Numbered from the stretch's first letter, positions 22,279 to 33,005 are shown. The stretch is DNA of 64,000 bases from Lucinisca nassula (GCA_963580285.1 OY757026.1:67519396-67583395), one strand, 5' to 3'. Numbers and translations are program-made. The notes: generated by a model not told the origin, from the letters alone.

Positions 22279-25200
22279 ATGTCACGTTTTGTAGGTTTGA
22301 TTCTATGTTTCATTTATCTGTCAGAACTTCTTGTGGCCCTTTCACATGATATTGAATGTAATCCAGGCCCAAGACCGCCAAAATTCCCCTGCGGAAGCTG
22401 TGGCAAAGCAGTGAGGAATGGTCAAAACAGCATCCAATGCGATGGTTGCAACAACTGGTACCACATAGGGTGTGAAGGCTTGGGGGCTGAAATTCACCAA
22501 GTGTTGGGTGTTCATGCAAGTTATTCCTGGTCTTGCTTAAACTGCGGACTGCCAAATTTCAGCACTGGCTTTTTCGATGATTCATTGTCAACCCTATATA
22601 CTTCAAACAGTTTTGATGCACTGGACCCAGCACAAGTCTCGGGACCAGTCACATCAACCCCTGCAAAACAAAAACAACAGACCCCTCCAAAGAAACATGA
22701 ACCACAAAAGCTAAAAGTTTTGAACGTCAATTTTCAGTCTGTCGTCAACAAAATCCCAGATTTCCACTGTTTGGTTGACACCGAAGGACCAGATATTATT
22801 ATCGGCACAGAATCCTGGCTATCACCTGACATAAAGGATAATGAGATTTTTCCCCCAGGTTATACTCCTTACAGAACTGACAGACTTTCAAAAACTACCC
22901 GCAGTGGGGGTGTTTTTGTCTTGGTCAGTGAGACCCTGGTATGCTCTGAACAGCCCCAACTCAAAACAGACTGTGAGATAACTTGGGTAAAACTGGAAAT
23001 AGTAGGATCTCAACCTCTGTATATTGCAGCTTTTTACAAGCCGAAGGAAGATGACCAGAACAGTCTAGATATGTTGAGAAATTCTCTTGACAAGTTAGTT
23101 GGAAAGAAGGGAAATATCATGGTCCTTGGTGACTTCAACTTACCAAAATTTACATGGGTTGACTGTGAGCCTTTGATTAAACCTGACTGTACCTGCCGGA
23201 CAGTGTATGACAGTTTTGAAGACATCCTGAATGACTTTAACCTAACGCAAGTGGTGACAGAGCCGACAAGACAGGAAAATATACTCGACCTTGTCCTTAC
23301 CTCAAATCCAACCCTAGTATCATCGGTCACATGCATTCCTGGCCTAAGTGACCATGATATTGTCCTGACCGAAGTTGCGGTCAAGCCTTCCCAGAATAAG
23401 CAAAAAAGAAGGAAAACCTACCTTTATAAAAAAGCAGACTGGACCACATTTAGGTCCAAACTCAAACAGTACCAAACCAAGTTCCTAGAAGAGCATCATG
23501 GGAAATCAGTTGAGCAACTATGGTCTGAATTAACGGAAGAACTTGATCAGCTTACAGATCAATGTATCCCTTCCAAACTTATAAAAGGCAAACCCTCACT
23601 CCCATGGGTCTCCAAAGAGATTAAAAATCTTATACATAAAAGGAATAAGATGTATAAGTCTTATAGAAAAACAGGCAATCCCCAGTTAAAGGAAAAATAC
23701 ATTTCTCTGCGGCACCTCATTAGGAAGAAAACCAAGGAGAATCATGATGCCTATCTTGAGGACATGATCGGGTTGGTCAGTCAAGAATATGCCACTACTG
23801 GGAAAGCAGACAGTAAAAAACTATTCCAGTATTTGAAAAACTCTAGAACAGACCAACAAGGAATACCCCCTCTGAGTAAAAATGGATCCCTACATAGTGA
23901 TACAACTGAAAAGGCTGACATTCTTAATCAGCAATTCCAATCCGTTTTTACACCCCTGTCCCCACTCTCATTGAAGGACATTTCACTCATGAAAATACAA
24001 GACCTTGTGGATAACAAGGTCATACCCCAATCCTCCCTGCCCGAAGACCTTAGAAACTCAACTCCTGTGATGCCAGACATTAAAATCTCTGAAGAAGGGC
24101 TTCTAAAGCTTCTCAAGAATCTAAAACCCAAGAAAGCAGCAGGTCCAGATAAAATAAAACCTGTCATATTACAGGAGTTAAGGGAAGAATTGGTACCCAT
24201 CTTGAGGATCCTCTTCGAACGTTCCCTACAAACTGGAGCTGTGCCTCATATTTGGAACTCAGCCAATGTCTCCCCCATATTCAAAAAGGGTGAAAAATCA
24301 GCTGCTTCAAACTACAGGCCCATCTCGCTTACATGTATCTTGTGTAAGGTGATGGAACACATTATTGCTTCCAATATTGCAAAACACCTTGACTCGAATA
24401 AAATAATGTATGACTTACAGCACGGCTTCAGAGAGAGGCGCTCCTGTGAGACACAGTTAGTCTCACTTGTCGAAGACCTCGCGCGTAAGTCAAGTCAAGG
24501 AAAACAAACAGATTTAATTCTTTTGGACTTTTCGAAAGCCTTCGACAAGGTCAGTCATTCAAAACTCCTCCTGAAACTACATTCATACGGGATTAGGGGC
24601 GGTACCTTGCATTGGATCAAGGCTTTTCTCAGTAACCGTGTGCAGAAGGTCGTCATTGAGGGCGAGGAATCGGGTTCGGTACCGGTAACTTCAGGAGTCC
24701 CTCAGGGCTCAGTTCTGGGCCCAATCCTTTTCCTGGCCTACATTAACGACCTTCCGCAGGACATAGTCTCCCAGGTGCGCCTCTTTGCTGACGATACAGC
24801 TATATACCTGACACTAGAGGACAAGGGTGACAGTGACACATTGCAGAGGGACCTTGACAAGCTGCAAGAATGGGAGACAAAATGGGATATGGAGTTTAAC
24901 CCCTCCAAGTGCCAGGTCATAAGGGTGACTTCCGCCAGGACTCCAATTAAAACACAATATGTGCTGCACGGGCAGATCCTGGAGGCTGTCAGCAGTGCCA
25001 GGTACTTGGGGGTGGATATCTCCAATGACCTGAGTTGGAACACCCATGTGGGCAGGATTGCAACCAGTGCAAACAAAACTCTTGGATTCATTAGGCGAAA
25101 TATCAAAACTAAGTCCCCCCAGGTGCGTGAGATGGCCTACCAGTCCCTTGTCCGTCCCCAGCTGGAGTATGCATCTCCAGTGTGGGACCCCCACACCAAA

Positions 25201-25596
25201 GAACAAGCCCATAAAATAGAAATGGTCCAAAGAAGAGCAGCCCGGTGGACCATGAATGATTGGAACAGAACAACTAGTGTCACATACTTGCAGCACCAGT
25301 TGAACTGGCAAACTTTGGAACAGAGAAGATCCGTTGCTCGTCTCTGTCTCTTTTACAGAATAGTTTATGGCCTCGTGGCCGTCCCCCTCCCAGATTATAT
25401 CCAGCCCACAAGTAGGCCATCCAGGTTCAACTCAATGACATTCCGTCAAATCCATACTGGTAAGAATGCCTATAAGTATTCCTTCTTTCCCCTGGCCATT
25501 GTCCAGTGGAATGTCCTCCCCGAACATGCTGTTAGCTCCACAGGTCTTGAAGCCTTCAAGACCGCAGTAGGAGGTCTTCAGCATCCCAAACCCTAA
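22279..25596 (+). CDS. LINE polyprotein: 2A, PHD finger, endonuclease, reverse transcriptase
   Basis: An intact 1105-codon ORF. Residues 3-22 are hydrophobic, signal-peptide-like. A 2A motif DIECNPGP (24-31) follows at once; in this class it can cause ribosome skipping between Gly30 and Pro31. Residues 38-89 form a PHD finger (Cys38, 41, 54, 57, His62, Cys65, 86, 89; C4HC3). An AP-type endonuclease runs from about 145 to 375 (LNVNFQSVVNK, GTESWLS, LGDFNLP, SDHDIVL). The reverse transcriptase occupies about 610-880 with LDFSKAFDKV, GVPQGSVLGP and the FADD box at 836-839. The C-terminal thumb region (RPQLEYASPVWDP, RRAARW) ends the protein. The protein nicks the target and copies LINE RNA in place. 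The combination is typical of the jockey superfamily (CR1/L2 group); the exact clade is an inference. Confidence 0.93.
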   Translation: MSRFVGLILCFIYLSELLVALSHDIECNPGPRPPKFPCGSCGKAVRNGQNSIQCDGCNNWYHIGCEGLGAEIHQVLGVHASYSWSCLNCGLPNFSTGFFDDSLSTLYTSNSFDALDPAQVSGPVTSTPAKQKQQTPPKKHEPQKLKVLNVNFQSVVNKIPDFHCLVDTEGPDIIIGTESWLSPDIKDNEIFPPGYTPYRTDRLSKTTRSGGVFVLVSETLVCSEQPQLKTDCEITWVKLEIVGSQPLYIAAFYKPKEDDQNSLDMLRNSLDKLVGKKGNIMVLGDFNLPKFTWVDCEPLIKPDCTCRTVYDSFEDILNDFNLTQVVTEPTRQENILDLVLTSNPTLVSSVTCIPGLSDHDIVLTEVAVKPSQNKQKRRKTYLYKKADWTTFRSKLKQYQTKFLEEHHGKSVEQLWSELTEELDQLTDQCIPSKLIKGKPSLPWVSKEIKNLIHKRNKMYKSYRKTGNPQLKEKYISLRHLIRKKTKENHDAYLEDMIGLVSQEYATTGKADSKKLFQYLKNSRTDQQGIPPLSKNGSLHSDTTEKADILNQQFQSVFTPLSPLSLKDISLMKIQDLVDNKVIPQSSLPEDLRNSTPVMPDIKISEEGLLKLLKNLKPKKAAGPDKIKPVILQELREELVPILRILFERSLQTGAVPHIWNSANVSPIFKKGEKSAASNYRPISLTCILCKVMEHIIASNIAKHLDSNKIMYDLQHGFRERRSCETQLVSLVEDLARKSSQGKQTDLILLDFSKAFDKVSHSKLLLKLHSYGIRGGTLHWIKAFLSNRVQKVVIEGEESGSVPVTSGVPQGSVLGPILFLAYINDLPQDIVSQVRLFADDTAIYLTLEDKGDSDTLQRDLDKLQEWETKWDMEFNPSKCQVIRVTSARTPIKTQYVLHGQILEAVSSARYLGVDISNDLSWNTHVGRIATSANKTLGFIRRNIKTKSPQVREMAYQSLVRPQLEYASPVWDPHTKEQAHKIEMVQRRAARWTMNDWNRTTSVTYLQHQLNWQTLEQRRSVARLCLFYRIVYGLVAVPLPDYIQPTSRPSRFNSMTFRQIHTGKNAYKYSFFPLAIVQWNVLPEHAVSSTGLEAFKTAVGGLQHPKP
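22348..22371 (+). other. 2A-like ribosome-skipping motif in the LINE
   Basis: Codes DIECNPGP, matching the D-(V/I)-E-x-N-P-G-P consensus, directly after a hydrophobic N-terminal stretch ending ALSH. In APE-type LINEs of invertebrates such N-terminal 2A sequences are known to recode translation, and some double as signal sequences. Function here is inferred. Confidence 0.85.
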
Positions 25597-25759
25597 ATAT
25601 TGTAAAGCATGTTTTTAAATCTGTTTTTAAGTTTTCACCCTGTTTTAAGCTGGTCGATCCAAGAGTGTTGTTTTTATTCTCCCCCTCATTATCGAACTAG
25701 TCTTAACCTATCACCTTTTAGTAGCCTCACTATCATTCTTTTATCTTTTTCTTATTCAT

Positions 25760-25826
25760 GACCCGACGTGCAGTCACCTGCCAAAAATGCCCGCGAGGGC
25801 GTAGGCAGTATTACGAAGATAGATAG
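25760..25826 (+). promoter_or_regulatory. LINE 3' recognition tail
   Basis: The segment ACCTGCCAAAAATGCCCGCG / AGGGCGTAGGCAGTAT forms a stem-loop (CCTGCC with GGCAG) and is followed by GATAGATAG. The same stem-loop ends SINE-L at 8685-8738, so it is probably the RNA site the reverse transcriptase binds to prime. Confidence 0.6.
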
Positions 25827-26496
25827 AAATTATGTAAAAAATATCATCATGTTAATATCAATGGAATTCCACCATCTTTGTTGTCATTAAAAGTTTTGAG
25901 TACAATTCGAGCCCCCAATACCAGGTGTTCCCTATGCAGGAGGTAACTTAAAAAAAGTAAGAGAAGAGAAGAAAGTACCTACTTTGACACATATTTATTA
26001 TTTTGGCCAAAGGTGGAAAGGTACAATTAAGAGCAAATAATTAAATACACTCCTACATTCAAAACTCTTGTGAAAATTTAGTGTTCCATTAAACATCGAT
26101 AAGAACCCCCAAATAGTTGAATCATTAATTTCCCCTTTGAGAGCCCCAATACTAAAATACGGATATGTCAGTTCCATACTAGAAAGGTCAAAATGTAAAC
26201 AGACGCCGGCGATTGTTTTGGCAGCTTACAAATCTCGTGAGAAATAAAATAAAAATGTGATATACGAAATGGCATAGCAAAATGGCAGGAAATACAATGC
26301 TACAGGTAGAAAATTATGTATTAACTCTCGGATTGGCATTTCTTCTCAGTTTGACATGAGTGACAGATAGCGGTAAACTTGACCTTAGGATTCCCTGAGT
26401 TGGTAATGTCCTGTGACGTCACGCAGACGAAAATACCGATCTTATGTACAATTGGCGAAATTCGATTATTGGCGAAATTCGCTTACGCTTCTATAT

Positions 26497-26751
26497 ACCT
26501 TCCCCTAGGGGAAAGAATCAGGATATTGCCAGGACATGTGTATTCTATGTGGCGCCTTCTATGTCACATGACCTTTCCAACGACCCCATTATTTTTACCT
26601 TTCGATTGCTTAGTGATACTGCTTTAAAATTTAACATGCGCTGTCCGGGGGCAGTGTTTCACAAACACATCTTGTTTAAAGTAGTGACAACTCTTACTTC
26701 ATTACCTGAACTATATCTGCAACTGCAAAACAATGCGGTCTCCCGGTGACA
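26497..26751. other. No supported gene
   Basis: Short linker. 26565-26620 resembles a stray unit of the 4374-5160 array (CACATGACCTTTCC, TACCTTTCGATTGCTTAGTG). Confidence 0.3.
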
Positions 26752-27235
26752 GGACATCTCGGCCCCTAACAAACTCGGCCCCTGACAAACTCGGCCCCTA
26801 GCAAACTCGGCCCCTGACAAACTCGGCCCCTGACAAACTCGGCCCCTAAAATTAGAATTTGTATATATAAGTGTTGGAATTGACTATCAAGCTATAACAC
26901 ATATTTTAAATGTACATATGCCTAATTACCTTTCGAACACATTTTGATGAAATTATGAGTAACCCATTTCAAATGAGTTAAATGAACCTAATGCCGTTGA
27001 TTGAACCAGTGTATGACACGCTGCTGTGGGTCCACTGTCACTCACCTTCCGATGTAATTAATAAACTAATTGATTGATTGGCGTGTAATTACATCTCTGC
27101 CACTTCAAAGAGACTAGTAGTATGTTCTGTTGCGCACTTACAAACACTGAACCATTTTGTTTTTATTATCATTTGCAGGGTTTGACCATTCCACAGCCAT
27201 TAGTCTTTTTACTATTAATACCAATGATTTTGATT

Positions 27236-27905
27236 GTTTGACGTCCCCGTCAACATTTTGGAGAAGTTGCTTCCAATTTTGTGGGACTTTTACCCGACCT
27301 AAACCCATGAGGTACGGGTGTGTTCATTTAAGAAATGAATTTTATTTTTCTTTTGTTCATGAAAGTATGACGCCCCCCGCCCGTCGGGGCTTGAAGAAAT
27401 ATATCGGCTGCATGATGCTTCCACACAGAGCTGAATTCGGCCCCTGCCCATCGTGGCTTGAAGAAATGTATGGGCTGCATGATGCTTCCATGCAGAGCTG
27501 AAAACGACCCGCACACGAGTACTGGTAAACCGATTAGAGGATCTAAGCCTGCCCAGGCAAAGCAGTGCGAGTTGGCCCGTCCATGCTTATAAACCCTATT
27601 GGTTTCATTGGGCGCCAGGGCTTGAGATGTCATTTCATCTCAATGTCGGGTAAAAGTTAAACAAAATTGGAAGCAACGTCTCCAAAATGACCTTTAAACC
27701 TCAAATCAAACATGTAAAACACAGAGCTCAAACAAACCGCACACGAGTACTGGTAAACCGCTAAGAGGGTCTAAGCCTGCCCAGGCAAAGCGGTGCGAGT
27801 CGGCCCGCCCATGCATATAAACCCTATTGGTTTCATTGGGCGGCAGGGATTGAGATGTCAAATATCTCATAAATACTGTTGACAGGGACCTTAAACCTCA
27901 AACCA
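27236..27905. mobile_element. Cluster of SINE-C fragments inside T1
   Basis: Three pieces. 27236-27300 (minus) is a 3' part. 27370-27715 (plus) has a duplicated head (two copies of GGGCTTGAAGAAATATATCG-like sequence) and a TTAAACCTCAAATCAAAC end. 27735-27905 (plus) lacks the head and ends in a long A-run. Degenerate, with no clear target duplications. Confidence 0.65.
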
Positions 27906-27990
27906 AACAAGAAAAAAAAAAAAAAAAAAGAAACATCTATATATATTGTTTTCTATAGGTTTACATTTGGTTTTACACTGGAAATTTTAA

Positions 27991-28338
27991 TATCACAAAA
28001 AAAAAAAAAAAACACGCCTATTCTACAATATTGATTTTTTTTTTTTGCCACCCAAATATGATTTTTTTTCTTATTTCTGCTATAAACATAGATTTTGGAT
28101 ACTTGTTAGAACCACATTGACAGGGCGAGTCTAACAAGTACCAACAATCTATGTTTTTGAGCAAACAGATTTGGGTACTTGTAAAAACGGCATTGACGAG
28201 GCGGTTCTTACAAGACCCAACAATCTATGTTTTTGAGAAGAAAAAAGTAAATTGATATAAACCCTTGTAAATCCCAGTTTTACTATATAAAAGTGTGGTT
28301 GCAGGTGGTCAAAATTATATTGGCATGTTTTCGTGATG
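27991..28338. mobile_element. Hairpin MITE 'H', copy with two hairpins
   Basis: Ends resemble CATCACGAAAACACGCC (left, with an expanded A-run) and TTTTCGTGATG (right). In the centre are two stem-loops, GATACTTGTTAGAACC/GTCTAACAAGTACC (28095-28155) and GGTACTTGTAAAAACGG/GGTTCTTACAAGACC (28175-28235). The second pair shows matched changes in both arms. Confidence 0.65.
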
Positions 28339-29009
28339 TCACACTCAATTCCAACACCATCCTTATTAAAGCATGAGTTTCCGCGATCTTTTATCGTGGA
28401 TAAGGTTTCTTATTAAAAACGATAAATATGCTCAAACTTTCTGTGAAACTACCTATCCACCTTCCAAATTTTTTATCGGAAACAAAAACATTGTATTTTA
28501 GGACCTAAATGCTGCTAGGGACTGAGTTTTTTGGGGACGGAGTTGCATGGGGGCCGAGTTTGCTAGGGGTCGAGTTTGTCAGGTGCCGGGTTTGTCAGGG
28601 GCCGAGTTTGTTAGGGGCCGAGATGTCCATAAATCCGGTCTCCCTATTTGGTGACAAGAAGTGACAAGAGGTGACAAGAAGTGACAAGAGGTGACAAGAA
28701 GTGACCAGAGCTATTTTATGGTGACAAGAAGTGTTAAAACGCATTTGCCACCCTTTTTAAAAGTAAAATATGATATATTAAACATTTTTGCAAACGTTTG
28801 AATTCCATTTAAGACTCCTATGGTGCGCTGCAGCTAAGGAATCGAGCCAGAGAAACGCAAACGCTCGCATGCGTATTAAAGCCTGTAAATGACTACATCC
28901 CTATCATAAACCAAATTATTTATTGTAACATGACTAGGCAAATGATTTGTGCATGCCTGAAAATGAATTTCTTACAATATAAGACACTAGAACCCCAATT
29001 GACCAGACC

Positions 29010-29860
29010 CACTAGAATCATATCAGGGCCGTCTTCAGATTTTCTTGTCGGGAATGAATTTAAGCTTGTGACAAGAGAATGTACACGATGTGTCGCACTG
29101 TCCCACAAAATTCCAATAGAATGTGTATAGACCTTAGCAGAGATCCATATATCAGGCTGCGCCTATTCGCAGGCGGATCCAAGTCTTTTCTATGCACACA
29201 TGCTCGATGACGCTTCAGTGCTCTTCAGATTTTCTTGTCTGGAATAAAGTCAAGCTGGTGACAAGAAAATTGTATATGTATGAAATGATCTACTATATTT
29301 CTCCGTCACATAAAATTATACGGTCAGCATAAAAAACCCAGACTGCACATATGCACAGGCTGGTCCAATTTTTTTTTCTAGGCACACTTGCTCGACGCTT
29401 CATTGCCTCTTCAGATTTTTTTAGGTCGGAAATAAATTCAAGATATTTTGGTGACAAGAAAATTTTACACTTATTATATGCTATACTATATTTCTCCGTC
29501 ACATAAAATTATGCCCTCAACAGAGAAAACATACCAGACTATGCATATGCTCAGGCTGATCCTTTCTAGGCACACTTACTCGATGACGCTTCAGTGCCTC
29601 TTCAGGTTTTACTGGTCGGGAATAAAGTCAAGTTAATTTGGTGACAAGAAAATTTTACATGTATGAGATTTTCTGCTATATTTCTCCGTCGTATAAAATT
29701 ATACCCTCAGTGGAGAAAACATACCATGGAGGCTGCGCATATGCGCCGGCTGATCCAAGTCTTTTCAGGCACACCTGCTTAAAGCCACCCCCATACATAC
29801 ACAGCGGAGATCAGCGATTCGGATATAGAAGACTGCGCAGGCTGATCTGAGTCTTCTCCG
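29010..29860 (+). repeat. About 190-bp tandem repeat inside T2
   Basis: Four diverged units contain CTTCAGATTTTCTTGTC, GGAATAAAGTCAAG, GTGACAAGAAAATT and TATATTTCTCCGTCACATAA. The GTGACAAGA word links it to the T2 ends. No conserved reading frame. Confidence 0.7.
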
Positions 29861-29870
29861 GGAACACGTG

Positions 29871-29871
29871 T

Positions 29872-29964
<93 letters not shown>

Positions 29965-29980
29965 CGAGCGAGAGCGTGCG
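29871..29980 (+). repeat. GA microsatellite
   Basis: A nearly pure AG dinucleotide run with a few interruptions. A TTTA repeat (30045-30076) and A/T-rich sequence follow. Confidence 0.95.
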
Positions 29981-30045
29981 TATTAAATAGACATAATATA
30001 ATAATTAGAATAAGATTTAATTTGAAACAAATTAAAAATTTCTTT

Positions 30046-30076
<31 letters not shown>

Positions 30077-30439
30077 TTCAAAGTGACAAAAATCATAATG
30101 GGTTAGCCCAGTTTTCTCTATACAAAATGGGCTTTCACGTGCAGGAAAATCACATTAATCCTGGTAAAACCCGCTTTTATATTTATAAAATGAGACAACA
30201 TTGTTTTTGAGCTCGAGTTTATTTGAGAAATCTCTTGTCGGTAAATGCGGTTAATCCCCTTCTTCGGTTATAACGAGTACCCACAGTCTATGTTTATGAG
30301 CGGAGAAAAATAAAACATGACGGAAAGTCACAGATACCCACTTAAAATTCATTTTTTTTTTTGCTTATAAAATGGAGTGACTTTGTATATAAAGAGAACT
30401 TTCTTGTCGGTAAATGCGGATAAACGTCTCTTCTTCTTT

Positions 30440-31320
30440 TTCTTCCCAAAAAGTGCAGGGCCCCTCTGGAGCATCGACGCACTGTGACTGTACAAGGGTG
30501 TCGTGAGGCGACAAACAAAGTGCAAATTAAAACCGATAAAAAACATGTTAAGATCTAGTGCTGATTGGCCAGGCCTGCCTTGAAGCTGTCCAAGGTCTCG
30601 GCCGTGGCGATGGAGGCCGGAAGCTGGCGTACAGCTACTGGGAAGAAGGAGTGTCTGTATATGTCTGTGCGGCAGAATGGCACCAGGTAGCACACGTTCC
30701 TCCTCCGCTGTAGAGACACGGTGGCAGGATGGAGATACAGGCTGGCTGGTATGTCAATCAGGTTGTGAACAATCCTGTACATCAGTACCAGTCTTGCATT
30801 AGTGCGTCGCTGCTGAAGTGAGGGCCAGCCTAGAGTGGCAATCATCTGGCTTGTACTGCTTGTCGTCCTATAGTCGCCCATCACAAATCTTGCTGCTCGT
30901 CTCTGGACTGCCTCTAACTGGGATATGTTGGTAGCAGTGTAGGGGTCCCATACTGGAGCGGCGTACTCCAAGATCGGACGTACCAGCGTCTTGTAACATT
31001 GGGCCTTCACATCCTTAGGGCAGCTGGTGACGTTTCTTCTCAGGAATGCGAGAGAGTTGTTGGCTTTCTTGGAGACGTCGTCCACCTGTCTGTTCCAGAG
31101 AAGCTTCCCATGAAGGGTGACCCCCAGGTACTTCCCGCTTGCTACATTTTTTCAGATGGTGACCATGGAGCACGTAAGTTCGCCTTGTTGGATTTCGCTT
31201 CCTGGTTATATGAATGGTCTCACACTTGGATGGGTTGAACTGCATCTGCCAGTCTTTCTCCCACTGCTCCAGTTTGGTAAGGTCCTTGTTGCTTTTTCCT
31301 CCGAACGTCTTTAAATTTGG
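30440..31320 (-). pseudogene. 5'-truncated LINE: RT thumb and C-terminus
   Basis: Minus-strand translation starts near KLEQWEKDWQMQFNPSKC, continues in a shifted frame (VLHGHHLKK), then has a 176-codon open stretch with AQCYKTLVRPILEYAAPVWD, QRRAARFVMGDY and the C-terminal SFFPVAVRQLP. These match the region after the FADD box in the intact LINE at 22279-25596 but are a diverged relative. Endonuclease, palm and 5' end are missing, as is usual for abortive reverse transcription. The product would have no enzyme activity. Confidence 0.8.
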
Positions 31321-31647
31321 CCAAAATTAATTTCTAACTCGAGAATAACATTAAATTTATCATTTAAGCAATAATATAGTTTAATTTTGTGTTAGAAAGT
31401 TTCTTGTCACCACAAAATAGCTCTTGTCACTTCTTGTCACCTCTTGTCACTTCTTGTCACCCAATAGGGAGACCCAAACAATGGTATGTAAACTTACCGG
31501 AACTGGCCTAATTACTGGAACGGACCGTTGAGTCATGAAAGTTGTGACAAAGGTAAGACAGCTTGGATCTCAAAATCATGCTTTTGAAAAATTAATAAAA
31601 GCTAACAGCACACTGTAAGTTGTCAGTCGATTTAAATTCCACCAGTT

Positions 31648-31951
31648 AGCCCCCGCCCATCGGGGCTTAAAGAAATAGGTGGGATGCACGATGCTTCCGC
31701 GCAGAGCTGAAACCGACCGATCACGAGTACTGGTATTTTACCGCTTAGAGGATCTAAGCCTGCCCAGGCATTGCGGTGCGATTTGGCCCGTCCATGGTTA
31801 TAAACCCTATTGGTTTCATTGGACGACAAGGCTTGATGTGTCATTACACCTCAATGTCGGGTAAAAGTCCCACAAAATTGGAAGCAACGTCTCCAAAATG
31901 ACCTAAGTTACAGTGTTGACGGGGACGTTAAACCGCATATCAAATAAACAC
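31648..31951 (+). mobile_element. SINE-C copy with target duplication
   Basis: Starts CCCCCGCCCATCGGGGC and ends GACGGGGACGTTAAACC with an AAATAAACAC tail. AATTCCACCAGTT (31635-31647) and AATTCCACAAGTT (31952-31964) form a 13-bp duplication. The right flank continues as a LINE tail stem-loop (TGAGGTAATGGCC...GACTGACTCAG). Confidence 0.8.
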
Positions 31952-32052
31952 AATTCCACAAGTTCAACTGAGGTAATGGCCAAGTATGACTGACTCAGTA
32001 GATTAATGTATATTACAGCTAGTCGTACTATCTATCTCCTTACACTTACATT

Positions 32053-32400
32053 GTGGAGCGTGATAGCTCAGTGGTTAGTGCACTTGCCTCTGATGCTAGA
32101 GGTCCCGGGTTCGATCCCCGGCAGCGGCGATAAAATTTCGGTGTCCGAACACGCTCCATTGGCATAGTTTGCTGGGATGAATACCATATAGTGCAACGTC
32201 CTTCGGATCGGACGTTAAATAGAGGCCCCCCTGTGCAGAGAGAACCATTCCCTGTGCAGGTTAAAGATCCCTACCGTAATTACATGGTTACTGTGTAGGC
32301 TTTCTTCCTGCAAACCTGGAGTGTATGTAACGTGCACCTGCGGTAATGGTCAAATATGACCGACGCAGTATCAGTAGATAGATAGATAGATAGATAGAGT
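32053..32400 (+). mobile_element. SINE-L copy
   Basis: tRNA-like head (GATAGCTCAGTGGTTAGTG; GGTTCGATCCCC) and body as at 8402. The 3' end differs: GCGGTAATGGTCAAATATG / ACCGACGCAGTAT stem-loop with a GATA repeat, the tail type of another LINE lineage in this window (compare 3600 and 4266). Confidence 0.8.
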
Positions 32401-32641
32401 CGGTCATATTTGGTCATTACCGCAGTTGGGTGCGTAGCTTTAGAATTTAGCTCTTTCTTTTTTTCTTTCTATCTAACGAAACTGCGATTGGTCAAAAAAG
32501 GGGGTCACCGGATGAGTCCTTAAAACTATTTACAAATTTACGATCTGAATAACAGAGGAATACTAAAACGCATATCTCTGGGCATAAATCTTATACTGTG
32601 CGGGCTTTGAACTCCTCTGTGGTCTAAGCATTCGCCACAGG

Positions 32642-32954
32642 CGCGTGATAGCTCAGTGGTTAGTGCTCTTGCCTCTGATGCTAGGGGTCCCGGGTTCGAT
32701 CCCCGGCAGCGGTGATAAAATTTCGGTGTCCGAACACGCTCCATTGGCATCATTTGCAGGGATGAATGTTATAAAGTCGGATCCGGACTTTAACTGGAGC
32801 CCCCCCCCCCCTCCTGTGCAGGGAGAACCATCCCCTATGCAGGGTAAAGAACCCTACCGTAATTACATGTTTACTGTGTAGGGTTTCATCCTGCAAAACA
32901 GGAGTGTATGTGATATACACCGTCTGTGTCCCCTCCTGGGGATAAGGCTGAATC

Positions 32955-33000
<46 letters not shown>

Positions 33001-33005
33001 AAAAA
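32642..33005 (+). mobile_element. SINE-L copy with GAAA tail
   Basis: Same head and body as the 32053 copy. A run of C and a GAAA repeat of about 48 bp (32957-33004) end the element, abutting the truncated end of the decayed LINE. Box B GGTTCGATCCCC is intact. Confidence 0.75.

Larger units (their letters stand above)
21990..25826 (+). mobile_element. Complete CR1/L2-like LINE with target duplication
   Basis: 3837 bp flanked by AAATT (21985-21989 and 25827-25831). The reverse complement of 13510-13540 in copy 1 of E shows the uninterrupted site GTCAAATTATGTAAAA. It has a 5' untranslated region of about 290 bp, one intact ORF, a 230-bp 3' region and a GATAGATAGAA tail. The 5' end is evidently complete, since the insertion is exact and the ORF starts well inside. 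Young, possibly active. Confidence 0.9.
21611..26496 (-). mobile_element. Element E, copy 2 (interrupted by a full LINE)
   Basis: Without the LINE it is about 1.05 kb, in inverted orientation to copy 1 (11578-13605). Both ends carry CGAATTTCGCCAA / TTGGCGAAATTCG motifs in inverted arrangement (GTAAGCGAATTTCGCCAA and TAATCGAATTTCGCCAA), indicating terminal inverted repeats. It provides the empty site for the 12053-13340 element, and copy 1 provides the empty site for the LINE. No transposase ORF. Confidence 0.7.
26752..28628. mobile_element. TIR element T1 with 16-bp repeats in its ends
   Basis: The left end GGACATCTCGGCCCCTAAC and the right end GTTAGGGGCCGAGATGTCC are inverted. Both continue inward as about five tandem copies of CTCGGCCCCTGACAAA (right copies diverged). 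The interior holds SINE-C pieces and a hairpin MITE, with no transposase. A clear target duplication is not seen. Just outside the left end is GGTCTCCCGGTGACA, resembling the start of T2. Confidence 0.75.
28637..31474. mobile_element. TIR element T2 with GTGACAAGA-repeat ends
   Basis: The left end GGTCTCCCTATTTGGTGACA is followed by alternating GTGACAAGAAGTGACAAGAG units. The right end carries the inverted form, finishing TGTCACCCAATAGGGAGACC. Inside are a four-unit tandem repeat, a GA microsatellite and a dead LINE fragment. No transposase or clear target duplication. T1 lies directly to the left. Confidence 0.7.

Noticed and set aside
24738..25311. Minus-strand ORFs of 122 and 165 codons
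   Set aside because: Antisense shadows of the intact LINE RT.
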